Origin: Bacteroidales bacterium
GTDB taxonomy: Bacteria; Bacteroidota; Bacteroidia; Bacteroidales; UBA932
DNA: 63,936 nt
Reading direction: 5' to 3'
NCBI GenBank assembly: GCA_023667095.1
Contig: JAMPAT010000014.1
Coordinates: 1 to 63,936 of the forward strand
Part shown: piece after piece, positions 47,646 to 56,312 of the stretch
Numbering within the stretch: the first letter of the stretch is position 1
Layout: each line of letters begins with the position of its first letter
Made by a program: the position numbers and the translations under genes
The notes under the pieces: model-generated
Database searches by the model: none
Seen by the model: the letters and a program-made list of their open reading frames with translations, nothing else
Told to the model about the DNA's origin: nothing

Positions 47646-48338
47646 TTTTCAATCTAATTATATTTATTTTATGATATGTTGATATGCCGATTCTTGATCT
47701 TTGGCTTGGAGTTATTCATTTATTGATTTTACCAATTCTTTACCTTTTCAGTCCGTAATGCTCCTTCTGTGTGCCGAATTAAACTTCCATCACTGCCACC
47801 CTCACCCTTGCAAACTCCCTCTTTGTTGCATTCTTGATGTCATTCTTTCATGTTCTGTCTTTCTGGACAAATGAGGTCTCTATATAGTTTTCCTTGCAGA
47901 AAGTCCTGTTGAAATCCACTGTAAAACAATGGCTGCAAATTCCGCCATGCAGCCAACGCCTTTTTTTATATTGAGATATTTCATACAGCTTGATATTTAT
48001 CAACGACAACACAAAGATATTAAAAATTTTACATAAAGGTTATACTTATACAACCTTTAAAATTATTTTAAGATATTTCACATTATGAAACATCTGACAA
48101 CCACCATCTTTGCCATTCTTCTTTTCGGTACACAGGCATTTAAAAATAGATTCTCTTGCTATTCAGCAGGAGCAGACAAAAATCAGCATATTGAGCAGAA
48201 TCAGACAACACACTGCCCAAGCATACCAACTCTACCCTACCGAAAACATGTGGACATTCCTGGAACTTGAGACATTTTCCGGTAAAATCTGGTAGGTGCA
48301 GTGGTCGACCGATCCGGAAAGCTGGGTGATAATACCAA
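47646..48338. other. Gene-poor spacer with an orphan promoter copy
   Basis: It contains the first copy of an about 80-base direct repeat (47979-48058) whose twin drives the NERD gene. Downstream on the minus strand only scraps of coding potential remain (a short frame with ATKREFARVRVAVMEV near 47780-47840, not identified). It looks like the site of a lost gene. Confidence 0.4.
47979..48058 (-). repeat. Direct repeat copy 1 (orphan promoter region)
   Basis: About 80 bases, roughly 80% identical by eye to 49229-49306. It includes TATCTTTG on the minus strand (48012-48019) and ends with the inverted repeat AAAGGTT/AACCTTT around 48036-48058. Confidence 0.7.
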
Positions 48339-49106
48339 TTATTTGAATATATTCCTGAGCATTCTTTTCCGGAGAGTGCGCTGAGATGGCATTCTGAACC
48401 ATCTGGTGCTATATTCGTGACGGGCATTTCCATTGTAGCTGTTTCTGGATGCGTATGCCATCTGCGCTGCACGGATTTCAGGGTCTTTACCGTTGTGGAC
48501 AGCTGCGGAGAGTACTGCTGCAACTTCGCGTTTGTTGCCGTAGTTCGTCGGGGTCAGGGTCTTGATGTTCTTTATGACCCGGGCAACCTGAGTGTTGTAT
48601 ATCACTCTTGTCCGACCTGCCTGACTATAGTTTACGTCCTTGAATTCACAGTTGCCATGGAAGACAACTATGTTGAAGATTTCTATGCCGTGGTTGTTTG
48701 GCATGGCATTGCGAAGGGCTGTTATGTGCGAATTGTTCTGCCATATCGGGTTATAGAACTGGTGTTTTTCCTGTCCGTATGCCATAATCTGCATCCAGTA
48801 TTTGCTGCGTTCATTGCCGAATATCCATCCGCTGTAGTCCTTGAACTCAAATACCACGAGGCCTTGGGGCAGTGCCACAACAAGGTCTATCTGGGTGTAT
48901 GTGCCGTTGGATTTCCGGAGATATAGGTCATGGTAGATTGCCCGTGGGTCTATGCCGCATTTGTTTATGAGAGTTGGTATCAAGTTCCGTTCAGACCACT
49001 CTCCTCTTGACAGGTCGGTAACCTCTTGAATCTGTCTGTGGTCCCTTATCCGCTTGCGAGCATAAAAGACGACAAGGAGAATAATGATGATTAATGTTGC
49101 AAACAT
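48339..49106 (-). CDS. Membrane-anchored NERD-domain nuclease
   Basis: The protein has 255 residues. One N-terminal membrane helix (residues 3-16, ATLIIIILLVVFY) is followed by basic residues, then a NERD domain. It has GEWSERNLIPTLI, YTQIDLVVALPQGLVVFEFKDYSGW (Asp74, Glu87 and Lys89 in PD-(D/E)XK positions) and YNPIWQNNSHITAL. NERD proteins are nuclease-related and often occur with defence genes. The basic C-terminus (RTLRKRMLRNIFK) could bind nucleic acid. It is a single gene driven from a repeat-embedded promoter. Confidence 0.85.
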   Translation of the reverse strand: MFATLIIIILLVVFYARKRIRDHRQIQEVTDLSRGEWSERNLIPTLINKCGIDPRAIYHDLYLRKSNGTYTQIDLVVALPQGLVVFEFKDYSGWIFGNERSKYWMQIMAYGQEKHQFYNPIWQNNSHITALRNAMPNNHGIEIFNIVVFHGNCEFKDVNYSQAGRTRVIYNTQVARVIKNIKTLTPTNYGNKREVAAVLSAAVHNGKDPEIRAAQMAYASRNSYNGNARHEYSTRWFRMPSQRTLRKRMLRNIFK

Positions 49107-49228
49107 GTACTGTGTCTCATTTAATGTGGTAGTGCGTATATTATGAAAGTGTCAGAAATGTCGTCTGTTTTGGTCAAAATACGAATAATACAGTGTGCCT
49201 CCAATACTTTCTAAAGCATTATGCATTC

Positions 49229-49306
49229 TTTCATACGGTTTGATATTCATCAACAGCACAAAGATATAAAAATTCTGCATATATGGTTATATCTATACAA
49301 CCTTTT
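49229..49306 (-). repeat. Direct repeat copy 2 (NERD promoter region)
   Basis: Twin of 47979-48058. It holds TATCTTTG on the minus strand at 49259-49266, about 150 bases before the NERD start. The two copies flank the NERD gene in the same orientation. Confidence 0.7.
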
Positions 49307-49309
49307 CGG

Positions 49310-49545
49310 TGATTTGCCTTGACCAGGAGCAGAAAATACTTGGCAGTCCCCTATCCGTCATTGAGATGGCAAGGAAATATAACTCACAGCACCAGGCAGA
49401 CCATGCTCCAGAGCTATTTGTGCTTGACGAGCCGACAAAACAACCTTGACATCTGGAGCCTCAAGGTCCTGACAGGTACACTCCGCAACTACCCCTCCGC
49501 TACTACCGTGGAACATTGCTGGTCATCTCGCAAAAAACAGTAACT
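49310..49545 (+). pseudogene. ABC-F ATPase remnant
   Basis: Fragments read LDQEQKILGSPLSVIEMARKY and PELFVLDEPTNNLDIWSLKVL (after allowing one extra A in an A-run near 49435), then GTLLVIS in another frame. These are the arm region, Walker B and H-loop of an ABC-F protein. The signature region is deleted, so it is non-functional. Confidence 0.7.
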
Positions 49546-49548
49546 TTG
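49516..49548 (+). promoter_or_regulatory. Promoter before the retropepsin-like remnant
   Basis: TTG at 49516-49518 and TAACTTTG at 49541-49548, 22 bases apart, 20 bases before the ATG. Confidence 0.45.
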
Positions 49549-49568
49549 CGTATAAACATTAGACTGAA

Positions 49569-50248
49569 ATGAAAAAGATTCTCCTGCCTTTTCTGCTCCT
49601 GATGGCCACAATATCGCACATGGCCGCCAAGGATTTGCCACAAAATGCGATCCCGTTTATCCTGGACTCACACATCTATATACAGGCTACAATCGCTGAC
49701 ACAGTCCGTGTTTCATTAATCTATGACACCGGAGCCGACAGGCTTTACCTCGACAAAGACTACATGGAACTCTCCGGTTTCGGGAAAGGTCCCATGAAAA
49801 AGGGACGGGCAAAAATCGGAGGAGGCGGCAACAATGGTGCAGAGGCAGTTCCCATCATCATAGAGCCGATATCAGTGTCCATGGGAAACGTGCGACACAA
49901 TGAGACCATAACTCCAATTATAAATCTACGCGAAATCCTCGGCCGTCATACAGATGGAATGATTGGCAACAATGCCGTGTTCGGGAAACCTCTGCTTATC
50001 AACTACACAGACAGCTATATGCTTCAAGCGACGCATTGACGGAAGAAATGCTTGAGGGCTACACCAAATTACCGGCACACTTCAATGACAACAGGATTGA
50101 AATTGACCTTGAGCTGAAAATTGATTCGGTCCAGACAGTAAAAGGTGCTTTTCTGCTTGACCTCGGCTGTGGTTCTACCATAATCCTTACGAATGAGACA
50201 CTTAAAGGATTAAATCTAAATGGCAAAGCCACGGCAGACAGCCATTGA
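49569..50248 (+). pseudogene. Secreted retropepsin-like protein, frameshifted
   Basis: The first frame (49569-50039) has a signal peptide (MKKILLPFLLLMATISHMAA) and a retropepsin-like active site, LIYDTGADRLYLD. The next frame continues naturally as SSDALTEEMLEGY near 50030 and holds a second strand motif, FLLDLGCGSTIILTNE. A one-base shift near 50030 splits the gene. The 3' end runs into an unrelated ATPase fragment. The combined product would be about 226 residues, shorter than usual for aspartyl proteases with a PDZ domain. Confidence 0.65.
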
Positions 50249-50537
50249 CAACATAATTGCATCCAATGACACTATTTTCCGGGAAATTCTGTCAAATATA
50301 CCTGAAAAGCAGAAAGAGCTGCTATATGCGATTGCCAAAGATGGTGAAGCTGAGCGTATCACCTCGGCTGGATTCATAAAACGTCATAGCCTTGCATCCG
50401 CAAGTTCGGTACAGTCTGCGATGAACAAACTGCTTGAAAAAGAGATCATAACTGAAATCAACAGAAAATTTTCAGTTACCGACAAGTTGTTCGCAATGTG
50501 GATAAATCAATTATACGGCTGCAGGAAAACACTTTAG
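50220..50537 (+). pseudogene. AAA ATPase C-terminal winged-helix fragment
   Basis: The 105-residue frame reads KQKELLYAIAKDGEAERITSAGF and SLASASSVQSAMNKLLEKEIIT, which match the winged-helix tail of archaeal-type/DUF234-like AAA ATPases. All ATPase motifs are missing, so only the 3' end of the gene remains. Confidence 0.65.
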
Positions 50538-50610
50538 TTACCTATTTCTCCTTCGGCTTCTGTTTCAGAAAGGCCTCATTCTCAATCTTGTCAAGTCCGT
50601 GCCCCAATCT
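50538..50610 (-). pseudogene. FKBP N-terminal-like scrap
   Basis: On the minus strand the sequence encodes KIENEAFLKQKPKEK then stop. This is nearly the same as KIENEAFLKQKSQEE at the start of the FKBP gene 2 kb away. It is a small partial duplicate. Confidence 0.45.
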
Positions 50611-50687
50611 GGCTTTTTCGGGCACGGACATATTTATATGTGTACACGTGGCTGCTTTCAAAAAATAGACACGGAAAGGCAGAAAAA

Positions 50688-50766
50688 GATTGAAAAGTGT
50701 GTTTTAGAGTTGTCTTTTTGGGTTGAAAAATGTATTTTTATGAACATTAAATGGATTGAAAAGTGT
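50688..50766 (+). repeat. Three 13-bp direct repeats with 33-bp period
   Basis: GATTGAAAAGTGT occurs at 50688-50700 and 50754-50766, with a variant GGTTGAAAAATGT at 50721-50733. Starts are exactly 33 bases apart. The last repeat ends six bases before the likely start codon at 50773. Confidence 0.85.
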
Positions 50767-50772
50767 AACGAT

Positions 50773-52122
50773 ATGCTATACCGTAAGATAGAACACACTA
50801 TATACGAGCACCTTACAGGAAATCATGATAAGATACTTGTAGTAAGCGGAGCCAGGCAGATAGGCAAGTCCTATATTATCCGCCATGTAGGAAATCAGCT
50901 ATTCAAAAATTTTGTGGAAATAAATCTGATAGAGGATTTTGACGGTCCAAAAGTATTCGGAAACATCAAGACTCCGGACGACTTCTACTTCGCTCTCGGT
51001 ATTGTAGCAGGAGAACGCCTTGGTGATGCATCAGATACACTTATCTTTTTAGATGAGATACAGAAATACCCACATCTGCTGACTATGCTTAAATTCCTTA
51101 GGCAGGATGCCCGGTACAGATATATTGCCAGCGGTTCATTGCTCGGAGTGACATTGAAGAGGTCTACATCCATTCCATTGGGCAGCATAAGCATACTTAA
51201 GATGTATCCACTCGATTTTGAAGAGTTTTTGATTGCCAATGGTGCAGGCATTGATGCGATAGATAATATGAGGAATCATTTTCTGTCCAAGGAAAGTCTT
51301 GGACAGGGAGTCCACGAGAAGATACTGTCGCTGTTTAAAAGGTATCTTCTTGTCGGAGGTCTGCCGGACGCTGTCAATGCCTATCTTGAGACTCACAATA
51401 TTGTGAAAGTACGTGCAATACAGCGCGATATACATGAACTCTATGCTCTTGATGCATCTCAATATGATGAAGAGCATCACCTTAAGATAGAACGCATATA
51501 CAATCTTGTCCCATCTAATCTGGAAAACAAGAAGAAACGTCTCGTGTACAAAGACATAGAGGAGAAGAAAGGCAAACGGGCAGACGACTACGAGGATGAA
51601 ATAGAATATCTTATCAGTTCAGGAATAACGCTTGAAGTAAAGGCAATCTCAAACCCGCTTTTTCCGCTGGCTGAGTTAGAACACAAAAATCTGCTTAAAT
51701 TATATCTGAATGACGTAGGCCTGCTGACGTCAGTACTTTATCGCAATAATGTCCAGGCTGTTCTCAACGATGAAGCAAGCATAAACCTTGGTTCTATATA
51801 CGAATTTGTTGTGGCTACAGAACTGGCAGCACATGATAACCGTCTGTTCTACTATGATAACCGCACACATGGAGAAGTAGACTATCTTATAGATGACTAC
51901 CAATCTCTGTCTGTAGTTCCACTTGAAGTTAAGTCAGGGAAAGACTATAAACGCCACAGTGCATTGTCAAGATTTGTCGCGACGCCAGATTATAAAATAC
52001 AGCAGGCATATGTGCTTTCCAATAGCCGCGAGGTTGAGAGCAACGGAAAAATTACATATATCCCCATATATTACTGTATGTTCCTCAACGGCAATATAAC
52101 AGATGAAGAGATATTAATCTGA
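50773..52122 (+). CDS. AAA_14/DUF4143 ATP-binding protein (second copy)
   Basis: The protein has about 449 residues from the ATG at 50773 (MLYRKIEHTIYEHL). ATGs at 50740 and further upstream would translate the direct repeats (IEKC...VEKC...IEKC) and are less likely. Walker A is VVSGARQIGKSYI, Walker B TLIFLDEIQKYP, then YIASGSLLGVTL. The DUF4143 part contains YLLVGGLPDAVNAYLE and ends with EVDYLIDDY and VVPLEVKSGKDYKRH, a PD-(D/E)XK-like Asp/Glu/Lys pattern. It is a distant paralog of the gene at 23070-24434. It converges on the FKBP gene with two bases between stops. Confidence 0.85.
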   Translation: MLYRKIEHTIYEHLTGNHDKILVVSGARQIGKSYIIRHVGNQLFKNFVEINLIEDFDGPKVFGNIKTPDDFYFALGIVAGERLGDASDTLIFLDEIQKYPHLLTMLKFLRQDARYRYIASGSLLGVTLKRSTSIPLGSISILKMYPLDFEEFLIANGAGIDAIDNMRNHFLSKESLGQGVHEKILSLFKRYLLVGGLPDAVNAYLETHNIVKVRAIQRDIHELYALDASQYDEEHHLKIERIYNLVPSNLENKKKRLVYKDIEEKKGKRADDYEDEIEYLISSGITLEVKAISNPLFPLAELEHKNLLKLYLNDVGLLTSVLYRNNVQAVLNDEASINLGSIYEFVVATELAAHDNRLFYYDNRTHGEVDYLIDDYQSLSVVPLEVKSGKDYKRHSALSRFVATPDYKIQQAYVLSNSREVESNGKITYIPIYYCMFLNGNITDEEILI

Positions 52123-52124
52123 CA

Positions 52125-52535
52125 CTACCTCTCCACACTGACCAGCTCCAGATCAAAAATAAGGGTGCTGTGTGCCGGAATGCCGTCTACTTTACGGGAA
52201 CCGTAGCCATATCCGGCAGGAAGACAGACCTCATATCTGTCACCTGCGTGCATCATTGTAAGGGCAATCTGCCATCCCTCGATCAGTTCCCTGATATGGA
52301 AAAGTGCAGGAAGCTGTTCTCCTTCTGTCGTATCGAAGACAGTCCCGTCAATCAGCCTGCCGGTGTAATGCACATACACTATTCCGTTCAATGACGGCGA
52401 GACATTCCCCTCGCCTTTCCTAAGGCATTTCATCGTTATGCCTCCGTTCAATGTCAACACCCCTTCCTCCTGCGACTTCTGTTTCAGGAAAGCTTCATTC
52501 TCAATCTTGTACTGGTTTATATGCCTTGGTTTCAT
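52125..52535 (-). CDS. FKBP-type peptidyl-prolyl isomerase
   Basis: The protein has 136 residues. The FKBP core is visible: VYVHYTGRLIDGTVFDTT, LIEGWQIALTMMHAGDRYEVCLPAGYGYGS and IPAHSTLIFDLELVSV. It speeds proline isomerisation during folding. There is no signal peptide, so it should be cytoplasmic. A short N-terminal extension (KPRHINQYKIENEAFL) resembles that of FkpA-like proteins. The promoter box at 52650-52657 gives a leader of about 110 bases. Confidence 0.93.
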   Translation of the reverse strand: MKPRHINQYKIENEAFLKQKSQEEGVLTLNGGITMKCLRKGEGNVSPSLNGIVYVHYTGRLIDGTVFDTTEGEQLPALFHIRELIEGWQIALTMMHAGDRYEVCLPAGYGYGSRKVDGIPAHSTLIFDLELVSVER

Positions 52536-52649
52536 TTTACAATGCTTTCGTTATAATCTACTGTCCCGAGCAATTCATTTACCATAATTTCCCTATGATT
52601 GACAAACAGTTCGGTGGTCTATATACATATAATTAGTCTTTAATACTTG

Positions 52650-52657
52650 CAAAGATA
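52650..52657 (-). promoter_or_regulatory. -7 box for the FKBP gene
   Basis: TATCTTTG on the minus strand. Confidence 0.45.
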
Positions 52658-52870
52658 TAAGTTTCCGGACAACTGCAAAATTATGATGAATTGCATCAGA
52701 ACACAAATGTCGCGCGGACGTAAAGTTACCACTTTTTAATCAATTTTGCAGGGCGCAGCTACTATAGCGTAGCCACTATCCGGAATTTACTTCTGCTGCA
52801 ATATTTCAGAAGCAGCTTCACACTCGTCAAAAATCGGTCATTTAGATTATAGAGCTACCATGATGCCTTC
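52658..52870. other. Gene-free spacer before the 51-bp array
   Basis: No gene or motif recognised; it separates the divergent FKBP and nucleotidase promoters. Confidence 0.4.
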
Positions 52871-53062
52871 CTGCCGTGTGAAAAAAGCCGGGATTTACAC
52901 ACCTAAGCACAGAAAACCTGCAGAACGTGAGAAAAAAACGGCATTTCGCACACAAAGCGCACACACGACACACTGCCGTGTGAAAAACAATGGGAATTGC
53001 ACACGAAACCACAGAACGGTACCAAAGCGTGGGGAAAAAGCCAGGATTTACACACCAAATAC
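52871..53062. repeat. 51-bp tandem hairpin array, four units
   Basis: GTG-type left arms start at 52876, 52927, 52978 and 53029, exactly 51 bases apart. In unit 1 GTGTG (52876-52880) pairs with CACAC (52898-52902). In unit 3 CGTGTG (52977-52982) pairs with CACACG (53000-53005). Units 2 and 4 are degenerate. An A-rich stretch follows each left arm, and CACAGAA-like linkers separate the units. It lies about 150 bases upstream of the nucleotidase promoter box. Confidence 0.8.
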
Positions 53063-53210
53063 AGAACATAGAAACCAGAATACAGCTAAGCCACATCCAA
53101 CAGCACATGCAGCATCCTTCTCCGCATCGCAAAACAAGGCATACCACCAACCGGCAAACATACATCGCAAAATATCTACACCTCCAAAGCACATCACCTG
53201 AAATTTTGCT

Positions 53211-53218
53211 TATTTTTG
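53211..53218 (+). promoter_or_regulatory. -7 box for the 5'-nucleotidase-like gene
   Basis: TATTTTTG, 21 bases before the ATG at 53240. Confidence 0.5.
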
Positions 53219-53239
53219 CAGCCACAAGACATCAATGAC

Positions 53240-54841
53240 ATGAAAAGACTGTGCTACATACTGTCCATCACACTGCTTGCAGCGTGCGGAGGACATGATT
53301 TCCCTACACAAGACACCGGGAACGGCAGCCAGACCGAAAACAATGGCAACAACCAGGAAACACCAGAAACACCCGAAACCTCAGCCGATGAACTTGTAAT
53401 GCTGTTCACCAATGACCTGCACAGCCAGATAGAACCATTGGATGCAGCCTCGACCTACAATGCAGGCAAAGGCGGTGTAGCAAGGATAAAGGTACTGGTA
53501 GACAGTGTCAGGACAGCGGAAAAGGCTGTAATCCTGGCTGATGCAGGAGATTTTGTACAGGGCACATACTATTTCACATGCCTTGACGGGGATGTCGAGA
53601 TGAGAATCCAGAAAGAGATTGGATATGACATACGCACTGTTGGCAACCACGAATTCGACAAGAAGATTGCCGGGATTGACAGGATGTTCTCGCAGAACAA
53701 TGTCATTACAGTCAGCAGCAACTACGATTTCTCCGCTACTCCCCTTTCCGACAAGGTACAGGAATCCGCAATAATCGAGACCGCAGGGCTGAAAATAGGA
53801 TTCATCGGCTTGGGGGCTCGCCTGGAGGGGCTTGTAGCCCCAATGTCATGCGAAGGGGTCAAGTATTCATATCCATGGACAAATGCAGACAAGACTGCAG
53901 GCAAGCTCAAGGAGCAGGGAGTTGATCTCGTCATTGCCCTCTCACATCTCGGATATGACGCACAGAGTGATGCCCAGTACTATGACAAAGGATTCACCAA
54001 GAACACAAAGAATATCGATTTCGTCATCGGAGGACATTCCCATACTTTCCTTACAAAAGAAGTATATGTAACCAACCAGGCAGGACAGCAGGTACCGATA
54101 GTCCAGACCGGATGCAAAGGGATCTATCTCGGCTACATGAAGATAGACATGAAAAAGACCGGTAAGGAACGCTTCTCATACCGTCTGATACCGGTCAATT
54201 CAAGGCTTGACTCACGCATAGACCCGACATTTGCAGCAGTCCTTAAAGGATATTCCACAGAACTGGAAAAAACTATGGAGGAAGTTCTCGGGCAATGCCC
54301 TTCAACAATGCGCAAAGGCACTCCACAGGGTCTTTTAGGCAACTGGGCAGCAGATGCAATGGTGGAAATATGCGAAAATACATTTGGCGAGAAGCCTGAC
54401 ATGGCGATCTGCAACAATGGAGGACTCCGTGCAGAACTTCCCGCCGGAAACGTCACACGCAGCCGTATCTACTCAATATTTCCTTTCGACAACAAGCTAT
54501 CACTCCTTGAGATGAAAGGCAGTGAACTGCTTAAACTGTTCGATGGGATTTCGCGCTATGACGGTGAGCCTGTAAGTGCCGGTGTCCAGCTGAATATCAG
54601 GGACGGCAAGGTAGCTTCGGTTACACTTGGCGACAAGGAAATAGAGCTGGGCAAGACATATAAAGTATGTACATTGGACTACCTCTCAAATTCTGACCAT
54701 TACAGCCTCGGGCAATACATTTCACGAAAGGACAGCGATGAATTTGTGTATGACCTTATATGCGCCTACGTCAGAAGACTCACTTCTTCTGGCCGTAAAG
54801 TGGAGGCTTCCTTTGACAAAAGGATTGTAGTTCTGCAGTAG
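53240..54841 (+). CDS. UshA-like 5'-nucleotidase / metallophosphatase lipoprotein
   Basis: The protein has 533 residues from the ATG at 53240 (MKRLCYILSITLLAACGG, lipobox Cys16); an upstream in-frame codon lies inside the promoter region. A low-complexity Asn/Glu/Thr linker follows. The calcineurin-like metal centre is complete: LFTNDLHSQ (Asp59, His61), ADAGDFVQGT, TVGNHEFD, ALSHLGYD and GGHSHTF. The C-terminal 5'-nucleotidase domain has CNNGGLRAELPAG and IFPFDNKLSLLEMKG. It hydrolyses nucleotides or related phosphoesters at the cell surface to scavenge phosphate and nucleosides. Confidence 0.93.
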   Translation: MKRLCYILSITLLAACGGHDFPTQDTGNGSQTENNGNNQETPETPETSADELVMLFTNDLHSQIEPLDAASTYNAGKGGVARIKVLVDSVRTAEKAVILADAGDFVQGTYYFTCLDGDVEMRIQKEIGYDIRTVGNHEFDKKIAGIDRMFSQNNVITVSSNYDFSATPLSDKVQESAIIETAGLKIGFIGLGARLEGLVAPMSCEGVKYSYPWTNADKTAGKLKEQGVDLVIALSHLGYDAQSDAQYYDKGFTKNTKNIDFVIGGHSHTFLTKEVYVTNQAGQQVPIVQTGCKGIYLGYMKIDMKKTGKERFSYRLIPVNSRLDSRIDPTFAAVLKGYSTELEKTMEEVLGQCPSTMRKGTPQGLLGNWAADAMVEICENTFGEKPDMAICNNGGLRAELPAGNVTRSRIYSIFPFDNKLSLLEMKGSELLKLFDGISRYDGEPVSAGVQLNIRDGKVASVTLGDKEIELGKTYKVCTLDYLSNSDHYSLGQYISRKDSDEFVYDLICAYVRRLTSSGRKVEASFDKRIVVLQ

Positions 54842-54899
54842 CACAAAGTTAAGCAACTACAAGACAACACTTTATCCGCAGTCACACATTTCTACAAGT

Positions 54900-54932
54900 A
54901 CCCAGTGCCAAAGGTAACTTTTTGCACCGGGT
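54900..54932. terminator. Hairpin between convergent genes
   Basis: ACCCAGTGC (54900-54908) pairs with GCACCGGGT (54924-54932) with one mismatch and a 15-base T-rich loop. It lies between two convergent genes, so a bidirectional terminator is plausible. The arm and loop (GTGCCAAAGGTAAC then T5) also resemble units of the 84-bp array. Confidence 0.45.
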
Positions 54933-54951
54933 AAATACATTGCGAATCACA

Positions 54952-55491
54952 TTAATCATTGTACCGGTAATCATACATGATTTTCTCAATCTCCTCATCC
55001 GTGGCCTCTGTCCCGTTCTGCAGATGGCTGATTATTTCAGCATCGTCCATAACGGAAAACATATATAGATAATAATCATCGCCAAGCTTACATGCATCAT
55101 GAGAAATAGAAAATATCTTACCTGTATAGTTGCGTCCCAACAGATTTGTTCTCAAATTGCCGTCTTCAACCTGGAAAAATATATCTCTATATTTCTCATC
55201 CGTTATTTTATAATAAGTTGGATCTTCACCACCACATCTAAGTTCATTGTACACTTGAGTCGGACCATCATCTGAAAAAACATAATACACAATTCTATCG
55301 TACGGTGAAGAAGCATCCGGAGGAGTTCCTGGTTGCCGTCCTTCGTACAGACTCATATATTTGCCATAATGCGATGAGATAAAGTCATCAAACTCCTGCT
55401 GAGTGTATACATGCTGTGCAGTCTCCTTATTGCAGCCCATCATAAGCAGCGGCAAAAGCATAATTGCCAGTGATTTCAAAAAAGTTTTCAT
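54952..55491 (-). CDS. Small lipoprotein linked to C10 protease (duplicate copy)
   Basis: The protein has 179 residues with lipobox LLMMGC (Cys20). It is closely similar to the gene at 55738-56274: QEFDDFISSHYGKYMSLYEGR, DPTYYKITDEKYRDIFFQVEDGN and TDEEIEKIMYDY are shared. No enzyme motif was seen. C10 proteases of Bacteroidetes are often encoded beside small inhibitor or propeptide-like proteins; that role is inferred from position. It belongs to an about 756-base tandem duplication that kept only the tail of the protease. Confidence 0.7.
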   Translation of the reverse strand: MKTFLKSLAIMLLPLLMMGCNKETAQHVYTQQEFDDFISSHYGKYMSLYEGRQPGTPPDASSPYDRIVYYVFSDDGPTQVYNELRCGGEDPTYYKITDEKYRDIFFQVEDGNLRTNLLGRNYTGKIFSISHDACKLGDDYYLYMFSVMDDAEIISHLQNGTEATDEEIEKIMYDYRYND

Positions 55492-55528
55492 ACGGAAATA
55501 TTTATCGCGTTACTGTTTATCTTATAAT

Positions 55529-55693
55529 TCATTCAATCGGTCTGACATTGGTTACAAGCATCCGGATGTAATCATATCGTCCGCTATTGAATATCGAAAT
55601 TGTAGTTCTTTCATACGAACCACCCATAATGGTCAAGCCTTCTCCCTTTTCATGCCTCTGAGACAGGAAGTAAGCATCGCGGGAACCACCCCA
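55529..55693 (-). pseudogene. C10 protease 3' fragment (duplication scar)
   Basis: It encodes GGSRDAYFLSQRHEKGEGLTI and ISIFNSGRYDYIRMLVTNVRPIE, the C-terminal end of the protease at 56313-57542, with a few substitutions. Similarity stops sharply at 55693, matching 56477 in the intact gene. The catalytic residues are absent. Confidence 0.85.
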
Positions 55694-55716
55694 AAAGTCA
55701 GCCACAAGACTTTTGG
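55691..55716. terminator. Perfect 9-bp hairpin after the lipoprotein gene
   Basis: CCAAAAGTC (55691-55699) pairs with GACTTTTGG (55708-55716) with an 8-base loop. It lies exactly at the duplication joint, downstream of the 55738-56274 gene. It could be that gene's terminator. Confidence 0.5.
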
Positions 55717-55737
55717 AGTGCAATACATTGAATCACA

Positions 55738-56274
55738 TTAATCATTGTACAGATAATCATACATGATTTTCTCAATTTCTTCATCAGTGGCCTCTGTCCC
55801 GTTCTGCAGCTGGCTGATTATTTCAGCATCATCCATAACGGAAAACACATATACTTTGCCATCATCTCCAAACTCACATGCATCATGAGAAATAGAAAAT
55901 ATCTTACCTGTATAGTTGCGTCCCAACAGATTTGTTCTCAAATTGCCGTCTTCAACCTGGAAAAATATATCTCTATATTTCTCATCCGTTATTTTATAAT
56001 AAGTTGGATCTTCGCCAACGCATCTAAGTTCATTATACACTTGAGTCGGACCATCTGAAAAGACATAATATACAGTTTTACTGTATGGCGAAGAAGCAGC
56101 CGGTGGACTGCCTGGATGCCGTCCCTCATACAGACTCATATATTTGCCATAGTGCGATGAAATAAAGTCATCAAACTCCTGCTGAGTGTACGTATGCTGT
56201 TCCGCCTCCTTGTTGCAGCCCATCATTAGCAGCTGCAAAAGCATAATTGCCAGTAATTTCAAAAAAGTTTTCAT
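55738..56274 (-). CDS. Small lipoprotein linked to C10 protease (original copy)
   Basis: The protein has 178 residues from the ATG at 56274 (MKTFLKLLAIMLLQLLMMGC). An earlier in-frame start overlaps the protease stop and was rejected. The body matches the duplicate downstream, with changes mainly around KVYVFSVMDD and in a Pro-rich loop (HPGSPPAASSPY). It follows the C10 protease by 38 bases, in the same operon. It may be an inhibitor or chaperone of the protease; no direct motif proves this. Confidence 0.7.
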   Translation of the reverse strand: MKTFLKLLAIMLLQLLMMGCNKEAEQHTYTQQEFDDFISSHYGKYMSLYEGRHPGSPPAASSPYSKTVYYVFSDGPTQVYNELRCVGEDPTYYKITDEKYRDIFFQVEDGNLRTNLLGRNYTGKIFSISHDACEFGDDGKVYVFSVMDDAEIISQLQNGTEATDEEIEKIMYDYLYND

Positions 56275-56312
56275 ACGGAAGGTGTTTATAGTGTTACTGT
56301 TTATCTTATAAT

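Noticed and set aside
48417..48926. 169-codon plus-strand frame
   Set aside because: Antisense to the NERD nuclease gene.
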